From DATIYF01 sp035517775 (GTDB lineage: Bacteria; Acidobacteriota; Terriglobia; Terriglobales; Acidobacteriaceae), in assembly GCA_035517775.1 (NCBI GenBank), contig DATIYF010000123.1, forward strand, positions 94,084 through 158,083: a DNA stretch of 64,000 bases, given 5' to 3'. The notes under the pieces are model-generated. The model saw nothing but the letters and a program-made list of their open reading frames with translations. It had not been told where the DNA came from and made no database searches. The number at the start of each line of letters is the position of its first letter. Position 1 is the stretch's first letter. Below are positions 55,499 through 63,395 of the stretch, in pieces. A program made the translations under genes and the position numbers.

Positions 55499-55969
55499 AA
55501 TGTCTGGCAACTTCAGCCCAGGAAACCGCCTTGCGGAAGTCATCAGCTTCTTGCGCATCCGCCACCGCAATGAGCGGCATTCACGATTTCCTCGACCTCC
55601 GCGCCCCCGGCTACCAAGTGAACTGGCTTGCTCACACGCATAAGGACCGTTCGCACAGCGACAGCGCCCGCAACCGCGCCCAAGTGTTTCTAAGCCATGT
55701 TGGCGGAATTGAGGCCGGGGCAAACCATGACATTCGCCCCCGCGAAGGTTCCGATAAGGAACCGAAGCTGCTCCGTCCTCTACCACCACGGCCTTTATAG
55801 GCGGGATTCATTCCTACACTTCGGATTTCGCTTCGTTTCCGGGGCTCTTCGGAAGACAATCTAGGCGAGATGTATCATGCATCCTGCGGTACCGGATGAT
55901 GCTTAGCGCCGGCGTAGCGATCCAGTAATATGACATGCGGCGCCGCATAGGATTATCCCGAGACGAGCC
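55499..55969. other. Intergenic region without a supported gene
   Basis: This 471-bp gap contains short frames on both strands (55531-55800 plus, 55439-55789 minus). Their translations are rich in Arg, Gly, Ser and Pro, have no ribosome sites and show no domains, so I do not call them. A perfect 14-bp palindrome, ATGCGGCGCCGCAT, lies at 55935-55948, about 22 bp before the next start codon. TAATAT at 55926-55931 could be a -10 element. No clear terminator follows the protease gene. Confidence 0.5.
55935..55948. promoter_or_regulatory. 14-bp perfect palindrome before the secreted-protein gene
   Basis: ATGCGGCGCCGCAT is fully palindromic and lies between a possible -10 (TAATAT) and the start codon at 55970. 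It could be an operator or a chance GC-rich palindrome. Confidence 0.35.
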
Positions 55970-57970
55970 ATGAGTCTATGCAGCAAACGCTTCCTGAAGG
56001 TCGCTATCTGGGTGGCGTCTTTTTCTTGTTTGTGCCCTTCGGCGTCTTCGGCCGCGCCTCCGCTGCAGCCGGTTCCCATTCAGGCGGCCCTGGTAAAGAC
56101 TTTGCAAGCCGACCGGATCGCCGTCGGTGACTCTGTTCTGGCCAAGGTTTCAGTGGGCTGGAACGACCCGCAATGTGCCTTGCGCCAGGGCGCGATTCTT
56201 GAGGGCCGCGTCGTAGCCGCCAAAGCGCATTCCAAGGCTTCCAAGCCGTCAGAGCTCGCACTGCTGTTCGAAAGCGGCCAATGCGGGGGACGGGCCATGA
56301 AACCGCTTCCCCTTACTCTGGCGGCGGTGGTGGCGCCGGCTCCGGATACCAACGAAGGCCTATACCAGGGCGATGAAACGTTGCCGCTGAGCTCGGCCCC
56401 TGGCCTGGGCATCGGCGATGTCAACAATGTCGGTCCGGCCTTGGGGGGCAACAGCGCCGGGGGCATGCGAAGTGTGCAGGCCGCGGCAGCTACAGTTTTC
56501 TCCATGGCGCCCGGCCCCAGGTTGCCTCAGAAGGTGATGCCCGGACAGGTCATAGGCTTGAAAGGCATTAACCTCAGCGTCGGACTGGGCCCCCAAGGCA
56601 GTTCAGTACTTTCGAGCGCCAAGCGCAATGTTCGCTTGGCCGCTGGTTCGCTGCTGGTGCTGGTTCTGCGCCCGAACGCGCCGCCATCTCCGCCGTCGGC
56701 TCCCGTGGCGGCTTCGCCATTCTCGAGCTCGACGGCAGCGGCCCCCGCGAAGTCCGCGCCGGAGCCAGCCCCCATCCCGGACGAGACCGAAATATGCGCC
56801 CCTCCACACTGCAGCCTGGCTTTGGAGAGCAATGAGACAAGTACCCGAAATGCCAGAGCCGCGGCCATCTTCTCGGTGAAAGAACTGGGATATCCACCGA
56901 AACCTACTTTCGAAATGCACCAGCTCGATTTCGAAGCGGCCATCTCGTACCTTGGCGCCAAAGAACTATTGTTCAGCTTCAATCCCCACCAGATGGTGCC
57001 CCGAAGCGGCCTGGAGGGTGAGGGGCAGACTGTCCGCATCATTCGCGGCGCATTGATTGACTTGGGCAGCCTGAAAGTAGAAAAGGTTGTGGATTGGCGG
57101 GTTCAAGACCGCGGCCGGTACCTCTGGGCGGCTGGCCGGGACCGCCTGCTGATCCATTCCGGCAGCGAATTGCGGCTCTACGGCCCAGGGCTCAAGTTGC
57201 AGGAAAAGTTGTCTTTGGGCGGACCGCTGGCATTCGTGCGAGTCTCGCCTTCGGGAACTTACATCGCCGTCGGCGTGGTGCATGAGAGGCACACTCCGGC
57301 GATCCACCGCGAACTTGCCGAGGAGGAAAACCGGGAACCGGAGGAGGATGTTCAGGTCCGGGTTTTGAATGCAAAGCTGGGCGTTCTGACCACGGTGATG
57401 CGCTCCTCCTGGCAACCGCCGCCGGTATTGCTGGATGAGGGCGAGATTCGCCTGTCTTCGGGCGGGAAGAATCGCTGGCGCGTTCTGGAGTATGACTGGA
57501 CCAGCCAGCAAAGATTGCTGGCTCGATTCGATTCCAGCTGTGTGCCGCAGGCGGCAAGCCTGCCGCCGGACCTGCTGTTCGTCGTGGGCTGCGACTCGCG
57601 GACAAGCGGCAAATGGTACCGGGTGCTGCGTCCCGACGGAAAGCTGGTGCTTAAAGGATGGTCTTCGGCTGAAGATCTGGACCAGATTGTAGCCGGAAGT
57701 GAACAGGGCGAAACCTTTGCCGTGGCGGTGGCTAGAGCTGGGCATGCTTTAACCCCCGATTCCGTTTTTCACGCCGCCGATCTTCAGAGCGAATACATCG
57801 GCGTGTACAGGACGGAAAATGGAAAGCGAATGTTCGGCGTCACCGTTCCTTCTCCTCCGCCGACCCAGCAAACTTTCTCCCTTTCTCCGGGGGGCGAGAA
57901 GCTTGCGGTTTTCGGAGCAGATCAAATCTCCATCTACGATGTGCCCGGGGTCGTGGCCGCGCGTAAATAG
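55970..57970 (+). CDS. Large secreted protein of unknown function with propeller-like C-terminal half
   Basis: The 666-residue protein has an N-terminal signal peptide (KVAIWVASFSCLCPSASSAA, cleavage about residue 27). An N-terminal domain (residues about 30-260) follows, with a possible barrel around LQADRIAVGDSVLAKVSVGW. Next is a Pro/Ala/Ser-rich linker (about 230-280), then a region (about 300-660) of repeated short strands such as YLWAAGRDRLLIHSGSELRL and FVRVSPSGTYIAVGVVHE that looks like a beta-propeller. I do not recognise a family. An envelope or periplasmic location is likely. Confidence 0.6.
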   Translation: MSLCSKRFLKVAIWVASFSCLCPSASSAAPPLQPVPIQAALVKTLQADRIAVGDSVLAKVSVGWNDPQCALRQGAILEGRVVAAKAHSKASKPSELALLFESGQCGGRAMKPLPLTLAAVVAPAPDTNEGLYQGDETLPLSSAPGLGIGDVNNVGPALGGNSAGGMRSVQAAAATVFSMAPGPRLPQKVMPGQVIGLKGINLSVGLGPQGSSVLSSAKRNVRLAAGSLLVLVLRPNAPPSPPSAPVAASPFSSSTAAAPAKSAPEPAPIPDETEICAPPHCSLALESNETSTRNARAAAIFSVKELGYPPKPTFEMHQLDFEAAISYLGAKELLFSFNPHQMVPRSGLEGEGQTVRIIRGALIDLGSLKVEKVVDWRVQDRGRYLWAAGRDRLLIHSGSELRLYGPGLKLQEKLSLGGPLAFVRVSPSGTYIAVGVVHERHTPAIHRELAEEENREPEEDVQVRVLNAKLGVLTTVMRSSWQPPPVLLDEGEIRLSSGGKNRWRVLEYDWTSQQRLLARFDSSCVPQAASLPPDLLFVVGCDSRTSGKWYRVLRPDGKLVLKGWSSAEDLDQIVAGSEQGETFAVAVARAGHALTPDSVFHAADLQSEYIGVYRTENGKRMFGVTVPSPPPTQQTFSLSPGGEKLAVFGADQISIYDVPGVVAARK

Positions 57971-58184
57971 CGCGCGAAACGCGAATCGTTGCAAGCAGCT
58001 GCCAAGAAATTTTCTGCGCTTAAGCATGATGGCTTTCTCCTTGAGCAATTCGCCAGCGGGCATGGTAAAACGTTTACTGCCCCGGGGCCAAGACGTTGCA
58101 CCGGGTTCTCCGTAATCGAGGGCCGCGAAAATCATTTCGTCTGGCTTGCCTTGAGCGGGTCAAATCGCGGTATCGTGCAGCAAT

Positions 58185-60839
58185 ATGGCTTTTCCGTTCG
58201 AGTTTAGAGTCCAGCAACAGATTCGCCGTGCCCGCTGGATCCTCGGCGCCACGTCTCTGATTTTCTTGTGCCTTTTGGCCTTCCTCGCTCACACTCTCGC
58301 TCAGACTGGTCCGCGCGAGGTGGAACTTGGAATCATCGTCGTAAGTACCGAGACCCAGGCTGAAACCATTCTTGATCGCCTGAAAAGCGGCGAGGACTTC
58401 ACGCTCCTGGCCAAAGCAAATTCCACGGACCCCACGGCGACTGACGGTGGGGATATGGGCAAGCTTGATCCCGCCACGCTCCGGCCTGAGCTGCGCGATG
58501 CCGTGAAGCGATTGAAGACGGGTGAGATCAGCGGAATTGTGAAGATTCCTTCGGGATTTGCCATCCTGAAGGTTCTGCCGCCGCGGGAGGCTCCGGTCAC
58601 CCAGACCGAGCCGGCCAACCGCCTTTTGCCGCTCTCCGCCACCGGCGCGGTGCGTTATGCACCCAGCATCGGCGGCAAAGGCGAAGCCGATCTAGCCTTT
58701 CGCGCCTTCAACAAGCCTGCGGGGTACGAGCAAAATCTGGCGGAGTTGTGCTCTCTGCGCAAGCAGTCGCTGCAGACCCTTACCAATGAGCTGCAGCTGG
58801 GACTCAACTCCTCGAACGGGGCCGGCTTAACCGGAAACAGCCCGCTGGATATGATCCAGGCGCATTATGCTCTCGCCGACTTGTACGCATACCAGGGCCA
58901 AATGGAACCGGCGATCGAGCAGTGGCTGGTGGCCTACCAGATTGCGCAAGACCAACTGCCCCAGGCCATGGCAGAGCTGGAAGAAGCGCTGGGCATTAGC
59001 TATCTGCACCAGTCGGAGATGGAGAACGACGTTTATCGTGCGCCGGGAAACCGGTGCATCTTCCCGCCCAGACCGGGGATCAAATACGCCAAGACGGCCG
59101 ACTCCGAACGAGCCATCGAATATTTCACGCGCTACCTGGCTCGAAAACCTGACCAGCTCGACATCAAATGGCTGCTCAATCTGGCCTACATGACCCTTGG
59201 GGAGTATCCGGACGGCGTGCCCGCGGATTACCGGTTGCCGCTCTCGTTTTTTGAATCACCGGAGGATGTGGTCCACTTCAAGGATATTGCCGCGGCGGCA
59301 GGGATCAACTCGTTCGGAACTTCGGGAGGGCTGATCGTTGACGATTTTGAAAACAATGGACGTTTTGACATCGTCACCTCCTCCTATGGTCAATGCGAGC
59401 CTATGCATTACTTCCACAACAACGGCGACGGCACCTTCAGCGATCGCACCCGCCAGGCCGGGCTCGCCGATCAACTCGGGGGCTTGAACCTGATTCAGGG
59501 CGACTACAACAATGACGGCTGCGTGGACATTCTTGTGCTGCGCGGCGCCTGGGAGTGGCCGCAGCGCAAATCTCTGCTGCGCAATAACTGCAACGGCACA
59601 TTTACCGACGTGACCGCCCAGGCAGGTCTGGCGCAGCCCGCCACCAGCACACAAACCGCAGTCTGGGTGGACATTGACAATGACGGCCTGCTCGATCTTT
59701 TTGTGGGCAACGAGAACGGCCCGGCGCAACTTTTCCATAACAAAGGCGATGGCACCTTCGAGAACATCGCTCACTCGGCCGGGGTTGACAGCTCGGGCTT
59801 TGCCAAGGCGGTGGTGGCGGGCGACTATGACAACGACGGCTATATGGATTTATACGTATCCAACTTGAATGGCGATAATATTCTCTATCACAACAACCAC
59901 AACCGCACTTTTACCGATGTCGCCAGACAAGCCGGCGTGCAGAAGCCCTGGCAAAGCTTCCCCGCGTGGTTTTTCGATTACGACAACGATGGCTGGCCCG
60001 ATCTGTTCGTCGCCAGCTATTACGTCTCCGTGGATGAGACCCTGCGCAGCTACCTGGGCTTTCCCGGTAACGTGGAGACACTCAAGCTCTACAAGAACAT
60101 GGGCAACGGAACCTTTCGCGACGTTACCGAAGAGGTCGGCCTGAACCGCGTGTTCATGCCCATGGGATCGAACTTTGGCGATGTGGATAACGACGGGTAT
60201 CTCGATATCTATCTGGGCACGGGCAATCCCTCGTACGCATCACTGCTGCCCAATGTTTTATTGCATAACAAGGAAGGAAAATTTTTTACGGATATAACGG
60301 CGTCTTCGGGTACGGGTGATTTGCACAAAGGTCACGCGGTGGCATTCGCCGATATGGAGAACAAGGGCAGTGAAGATCTGCTGGAAGAGATGGGAGGAGC
60401 CGTGCCCGGCGATGCCCACGCTTTCCGTTTCTACGAGAACTCCGGCAATCGCAATGATTGGATCAGTCTGCATCTCGTTGGCGTGAAGAGCAACCGCTCG
60501 GCCATTGGGGCGCGCATCAAGGTTACGGTGGAGAACAGAGGGCAGCCTCGGCGCTTTATCTACCGCACGGTGGGGAGTGGGGGCTCCTTCGGCGCATCGC
60601 CCCTGACGCAGCACATCGGCCTGGGCCCGGCGGCACACATCCTTAATCTCGAGGTCTGGTGGCCGGCCAGCAACACGCGGCAGGAATTTGCCGACGTAGC
60701 GCCTGATCACTTCCTTGAGATCAAGGAGTTCGCAAAAACCTTTACGACGCTGGAACGGCATCCCTATCATCGGGAGGGCGCCCAGGCTGTGATTAAGGGG
60801 CCTCCGCCTCCGGCATCGCCGGTGCTCGAATCGAAGTGA
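58185..60839 (+). CDS. Secreted PpiC-TPR-FG-GAP/VCBS-ASPIC/UnbV multidomain protein (CRTAC1-like)
   Basis: The 884-residue protein has an N-terminal membrane anchor/signal (about 20-40). A parvulin-type PpiC prolyl isomerase domain follows (VELGIIVVSTETQAETILDR, GDMGKLDPATLRPELRDAV, GEISGIVKIPSGFAILKVLP; about 45-135), then a helical TPR-like part (about 195-330). About seven FG-GAP/VCBS calcium-binding repeats come next (for example GDYNNDGCVDILVLRG and GDYDNDGYMDLYVSNLNGDN; about 375-720), and last an ASPIC/UnbV domain (about 760-860; GARIKVTVENRGQPRRF, GSGGSFGASPLTQHIGLG). It overlaps the SCO-like gene by 4 bp. Such proteins are common in Acidobacteriota; their function is poorly known. 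Confidence 0.85.
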   Translation: MAFPFEFRVQQQIRRARWILGATSLIFLCLLAFLAHTLAQTGPREVELGIIVVSTETQAETILDRLKSGEDFTLLAKANSTDPTATDGGDMGKLDPATLRPELRDAVKRLKTGEISGIVKIPSGFAILKVLPPREAPVTQTEPANRLLPLSATGAVRYAPSIGGKGEADLAFRAFNKPAGYEQNLAELCSLRKQSLQTLTNELQLGLNSSNGAGLTGNSPLDMIQAHYALADLYAYQGQMEPAIEQWLVAYQIAQDQLPQAMAELEEALGISYLHQSEMENDVYRAPGNRCIFPPRPGIKYAKTADSERAIEYFTRYLARKPDQLDIKWLLNLAYMTLGEYPDGVPADYRLPLSFFESPEDVVHFKDIAAAAGINSFGTSGGLIVDDFENNGRFDIVTSSYGQCEPMHYFHNNGDGTFSDRTRQAGLADQLGGLNLIQGDYNNDGCVDILVLRGAWEWPQRKSLLRNNCNGTFTDVTAQAGLAQPATSTQTAVWVDIDNDGLLDLFVGNENGPAQLFHNKGDGTFENIAHSAGVDSSGFAKAVVAGDYDNDGYMDLYVSNLNGDNILYHNNHNRTFTDVARQAGVQKPWQSFPAWFFDYDNDGWPDLFVASYYVSVDETLRSYLGFPGNVETLKLYKNMGNGTFRDVTEEVGLNRVFMPMGSNFGDVDNDGYLDIYLGTGNPSYASLLPNVLLHNKEGKFFTDITASSGTGDLHKGHAVAFADMENKGSEDLLEEMGGAVPGDAHAFRFYENSGNRNDWISLHLVGVKSNRSAIGARIKVTVENRGQPRRFIYRTVGSGGSFGASPLTQHIGLGPAAHILNLEVWWPASNTRQEFADVAPDHFLEIKEFAKTFTTLERHPYHREGAQAVIKGPPPPASPVLESK

Positions 60840-61768
60840 GTCGCAGATCCAGTATCGCGCATGGCTGGGCGCTGAGGGCCGTGATCGCCCTGGTCCTGGC
60901 TGGGACCTCGTTTGCCAGGCCGGAGGCACGCTACTCCGCCACGGGACTGGTCCTGAAGGTCGAACCTGGCGGCCAAGTCATTACCGTCTCTTGCGATGCT
61001 ATTGCCGGTTTCATGGACGCAATGGTCATGTCATTTCCCGTCCGTTCCCCGGACCGGGCAGAGAGGCTGGAACCCGGTACGAGAATTGCCTTCACTCTGG
61101 TTGCCGGGAAAGACTTCACCTATGCCGAAAACGTCAAGGTGCAAGCCTTCGAGAGCCTTGAACAGGACCCCGCACAGGCGCGGCGTTTGCATATGCTGGA
61201 AGAACTCATGGCGCCTTCCGCGCCGGCTGCAAGACCGCTGCGCGTGGGCGATGCGGTGCCAAACTTTCGATTGATTGATCAGGCGGGCAGGCCGGTCACG
61301 CTCGAAGAATTCGCGGGCAAAGTGGTCGCCATAACGTTTGTTTACACCCGCTGTCCCTTTCCCGATTACTGCTATCGCCTTTCCAATAATTTTGGGCAGC
61401 TGCAGAAGCGATTTCAAGGCCGTATGGGCAAAGACCTCATACTCCTCAGCATTGTGATTGATCCCACGCACGATCAGCCCGCCGAACTGAAAGAGTATGC
61501 CCGCATTTGGAAAGCGGATATCAAGGCCTGGCATTTTCTCAGCGGCTCGCTGCCCGAAATCAAGAGAGTGGCCGAGAAATTTGACATGCATTTCTATCCT
61601 GACGAGGCGCTGTTTGTTCATTCCTTCCGCACTGCAGTCGTGGACCGCCAGGGAAAGCTGGCTGCCAACATCGAAGGCAACCAGTTCAGCGCGCAACAAC
61701 TCGGAGACCTGGTGCAGACCATTCTGGCCCGCGACAGCGCCGCGCACAGAGCCCATGGGGAAGAATGA
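60836..61768 (+). CDS. CusF-like plus SCO1/SenC copper protein fusion
   Basis: The 310-residue exported protein has a signal peptide (about 1-28), then a CusF-like copper-binding domain (about 30-105; GLVLKVEPGGQVITVSCDAI and GFMDAMVMSFPV with the Met pair). A SCO/SenC thioredoxin fold follows (about 135-305) with the copper-site cysteines in YTRCPFPDYCYRLS (Cx5C form) and the conserved His in LFVHSFRTAVVDRQG. SCO proteins load the CuA site of cytochrome oxidase or act as thiol/copper chaperones. The start is GTG overlapping the upstream stop as GTGA. In CusF the first ligand is His; here Cys (VSCDA) sits at about that place. Confidence 0.85.
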   Translation: MSRRSSIAHGWALRAVIALVLAGTSFARPEARYSATGLVLKVEPGGQVITVSCDAIAGFMDAMVMSFPVRSPDRAERLEPGTRIAFTLVAGKDFTYAENVKVQAFESLEQDPAQARRLHMLEELMAPSAPAARPLRVGDAVPNFRLIDQAGRPVTLEEFAGKVVAITFVYTRCPFPDYCYRLSNNFGQLQKRFQGRMGKDLILLSIVIDPTHDQPAELKEYARIWKADIKAWHFLSGSLPEIKRVAEKFDMHFYPDEALFVHSFRTAVVDRQGKLAANIEGNQFSAQQLGDLVQTILARDSAAHRAHGEE

Positions 61769-61936
61769 CGAAGAACGCTCTGCGCAGAGCGTGAGCGCAA
61801 AATGGGGAGGCGGCGCCGTGAAGCTGCTTTTAATGATGAATCGTTTGCTGTAAGACGCGGCACAAGCCGAAACCCAATCCGGCAAGTAGCGCAAAATAGG
61901 ATATTTTATGCAAATTGGGATCAAAATAACGTTTTC

Positions 61937-61966
61937 CCAGATGTCGTTTCGGGAAACGATTTCTGG
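61937..61966. promoter_or_regulatory. 30-bp palindrome directly upstream of a -35 box
   Basis: CCAGA-TG-TCGTTTC-GG-GAAACGA-TT-TCTGG has arms that pair at 12 of 15 positions. It ends 1 bp before TTGACA at 61968-61973. It is a well-formed candidate operator or activator site for the TPR gene. Confidence 0.5.
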
Positions 61967-61967
61967 C

Positions 61968-61996
61968 TTGACAACGCTCCTTCACCCAGACTAAAT
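61968..61996 (+). promoter_or_regulatory. Candidate promoter of the TPR-protein gene
   Basis: A perfect TTGACA (61968-61973) is followed after 18 bp by TAAATT (61992-61997), a 4/6 match to the -10 box. The start would fall only about 8 bp before the ATG at 62012, which suggests a very short leader. Confidence 0.4.
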
Positions 61997-62011
61997 TCGC
62001 GACTAAATCTG

Positions 62012-63214
62012 ATGCCGAGCGCTTGCAGGTTGCCGCACATCCGGCTGCGGCGTGGGCTAAGCATTTTATTGCTGGTGGTTGGGGTGGTTGCGCGGCCATC
62101 GCTTTGCCCCGCCCAGGATGATGCAGAGAATACGTTTCACCAGGGTGTCCAGGCGATGCAGAGCGGGCACTGGGATGAGGCTGGTGCGGCTTTCGCCAGG
62201 GTGGTCCGGATGCGGCCGCAATTTGCCGAGGCCTACTTCAATCTGGGCTTGGCGCAATCGGAGCAGAGAAAGTGGGATGAGGCCTCCACCTCTCTCGAGC
62301 GGGCGCTGAAGTTAAAGCCCACACTTCACGGAGCCAGCTTGTTCGCAGGCATCGCCAAATACCGGCAGAACGAGTATCCGCAAGCCATCACCCTGCTGCG
62401 CCACGCGACCCAGCAGGAACCGGGCAATGCCGCCGCCTACATGTGGCTTGGCGTTGCTGAACTGGCTGCCGCGGACGCGGATGACGCCGCCACCGCTCTC
62501 GACAAAGCCGCCAGGCTCAAGCCCAATGACGTGGACATCCTTTACCACCGCGGCCGGGCTTACATGCTCATCTCCAAAGAATGCTACGAGAAGATGTACG
62601 AGGCGGAGCCCAATTCCTGGCGGGTGCATGAGGTGCTGGGCCAGTCGTTTGCCGAGGCGGAACGCTACGGCGACGCGATCAACGAATACCTGACCGCGAT
62701 TCGTCTGCAGCCGCACGAGCCCGGCCTGCACCAGGAACTGGCCGACGTGTACTGGCAGCAGAACGATTTGCCCCACGCCGAAGCCGAATTCCAGAATGAG
62801 TTGCAGGAGGACCCCGACAACGTCACCGCCATGTACAAGCTGGCGGTGGTGAGCGTGGAGCGGGCCAAGCCCCAGGCGGCCGTGAGCCTGTTACAGGAGG
62901 TGTTGCGCAGGAACCCGCGCTCGGCGGATGCGCACTATCAACTAGGGCGGGCGCAGGCCCAGATGGGGAAAGAGGATGCCGCCATCCAGAGCTTCTCGGC
63001 GGCGGTGACGGAGGCGGGCAAGGATGACAGCGAGACCCTGCGGCAGTCCTATTACCAGCTGGCGCAGTTGTACCGGCGGGCACAGAAGCCGGCGGAATCA
63101 CAGGCCGCTCTGCAATCGTTTCTTCGCCTGAAACAGGAAGCCGACGCACAGCAGGCGCAGCGGCTGCAAGACAAACTGAAACGCGCGGCGCAGATGCAAG
63201 ACGCGACGCCTTGA
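62012..63214 (+). CDS. Secreted TPR-repeat protein
   Basis: The 400-residue protein has a signal peptide (SILLLVVGVVARPSLCPAQD, cleavage near residue 33). About nine tetratricopeptide repeats follow, beginning NTFHQGVQAMQSGHWDEAGA and including AEAYFNLGLAQSEQRKWDEA and ADAHYQLGRAQAQMGKEDAA. TPR proteins act as scaffolds, here in the periplasm or outer-membrane space. I start it at the ATG at 62012 because the signal peptide begins there; 70 upstream codons in frame cover the palindrome and promoter. The PpiC/ASPIC, SCO and TPR genes form a recurrent acidobacterial neighbourhood. Confidence 0.8.
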   Translation: MPSACRLPHIRLRRGLSILLLVVGVVARPSLCPAQDDAENTFHQGVQAMQSGHWDEAGAAFARVVRMRPQFAEAYFNLGLAQSEQRKWDEASTSLERALKLKPTLHGASLFAGIAKYRQNEYPQAITLLRHATQQEPGNAAAYMWLGVAELAAADADDAATALDKAARLKPNDVDILYHRGRAYMLISKECYEKMYEAEPNSWRVHEVLGQSFAEAERYGDAINEYLTAIRLQPHEPGLHQELADVYWQQNDLPHAEAEFQNELQEDPDNVTAMYKLAVVSVERAKPQAAVSLLQEVLRRNPRSADAHYQLGRAQAQMGKEDAAIQSFSAAVTEAGKDDSETLRQSYYQLAQLYRRAQKPAESQAALQSFLRLKQEADAQQAQRLQDKLKRAAQMQDATP

Positions 63215-63271
63215 AGATCCAGCAGTATGTGGGGTGTAAGCGCGAGGTTGCCCAGCGTGGGGGTTCAGCAC

Positions 63272-63293
63272 TTGGTGAGAAAACGCTTACCAA
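63272..63293. promoter_or_regulatory. LacI-family-type operator upstream of the receptor gene
   Basis: TTGGTGAG-AAAACG-CTTACCAA is an inverted repeat with 7 of 8 arm positions matching. Its centre, GAAAACGCTTAC, fits GNAAACGNTTNC, the core typical of LacI/GalR-type operators. It lies about 100 bp before the ATG at 63396. Confidence 0.5.
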
Positions 63294-63395
63294 GGTGCAG
63301 ACTTGGGAACCTCAGTAAGCTATACCGATTTGAAAATGAGTGTGCCGGAGAGCGCATTCCATTCGTAGCCAAGCTTTGCGATAGGGAGAGAGAAA

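Noticed and set aside
55439..55800. Two short frames after the hydrogenase protease
   Set aside because: Both translations are low-complexity and overlap each other on opposite strands; nothing supports either.
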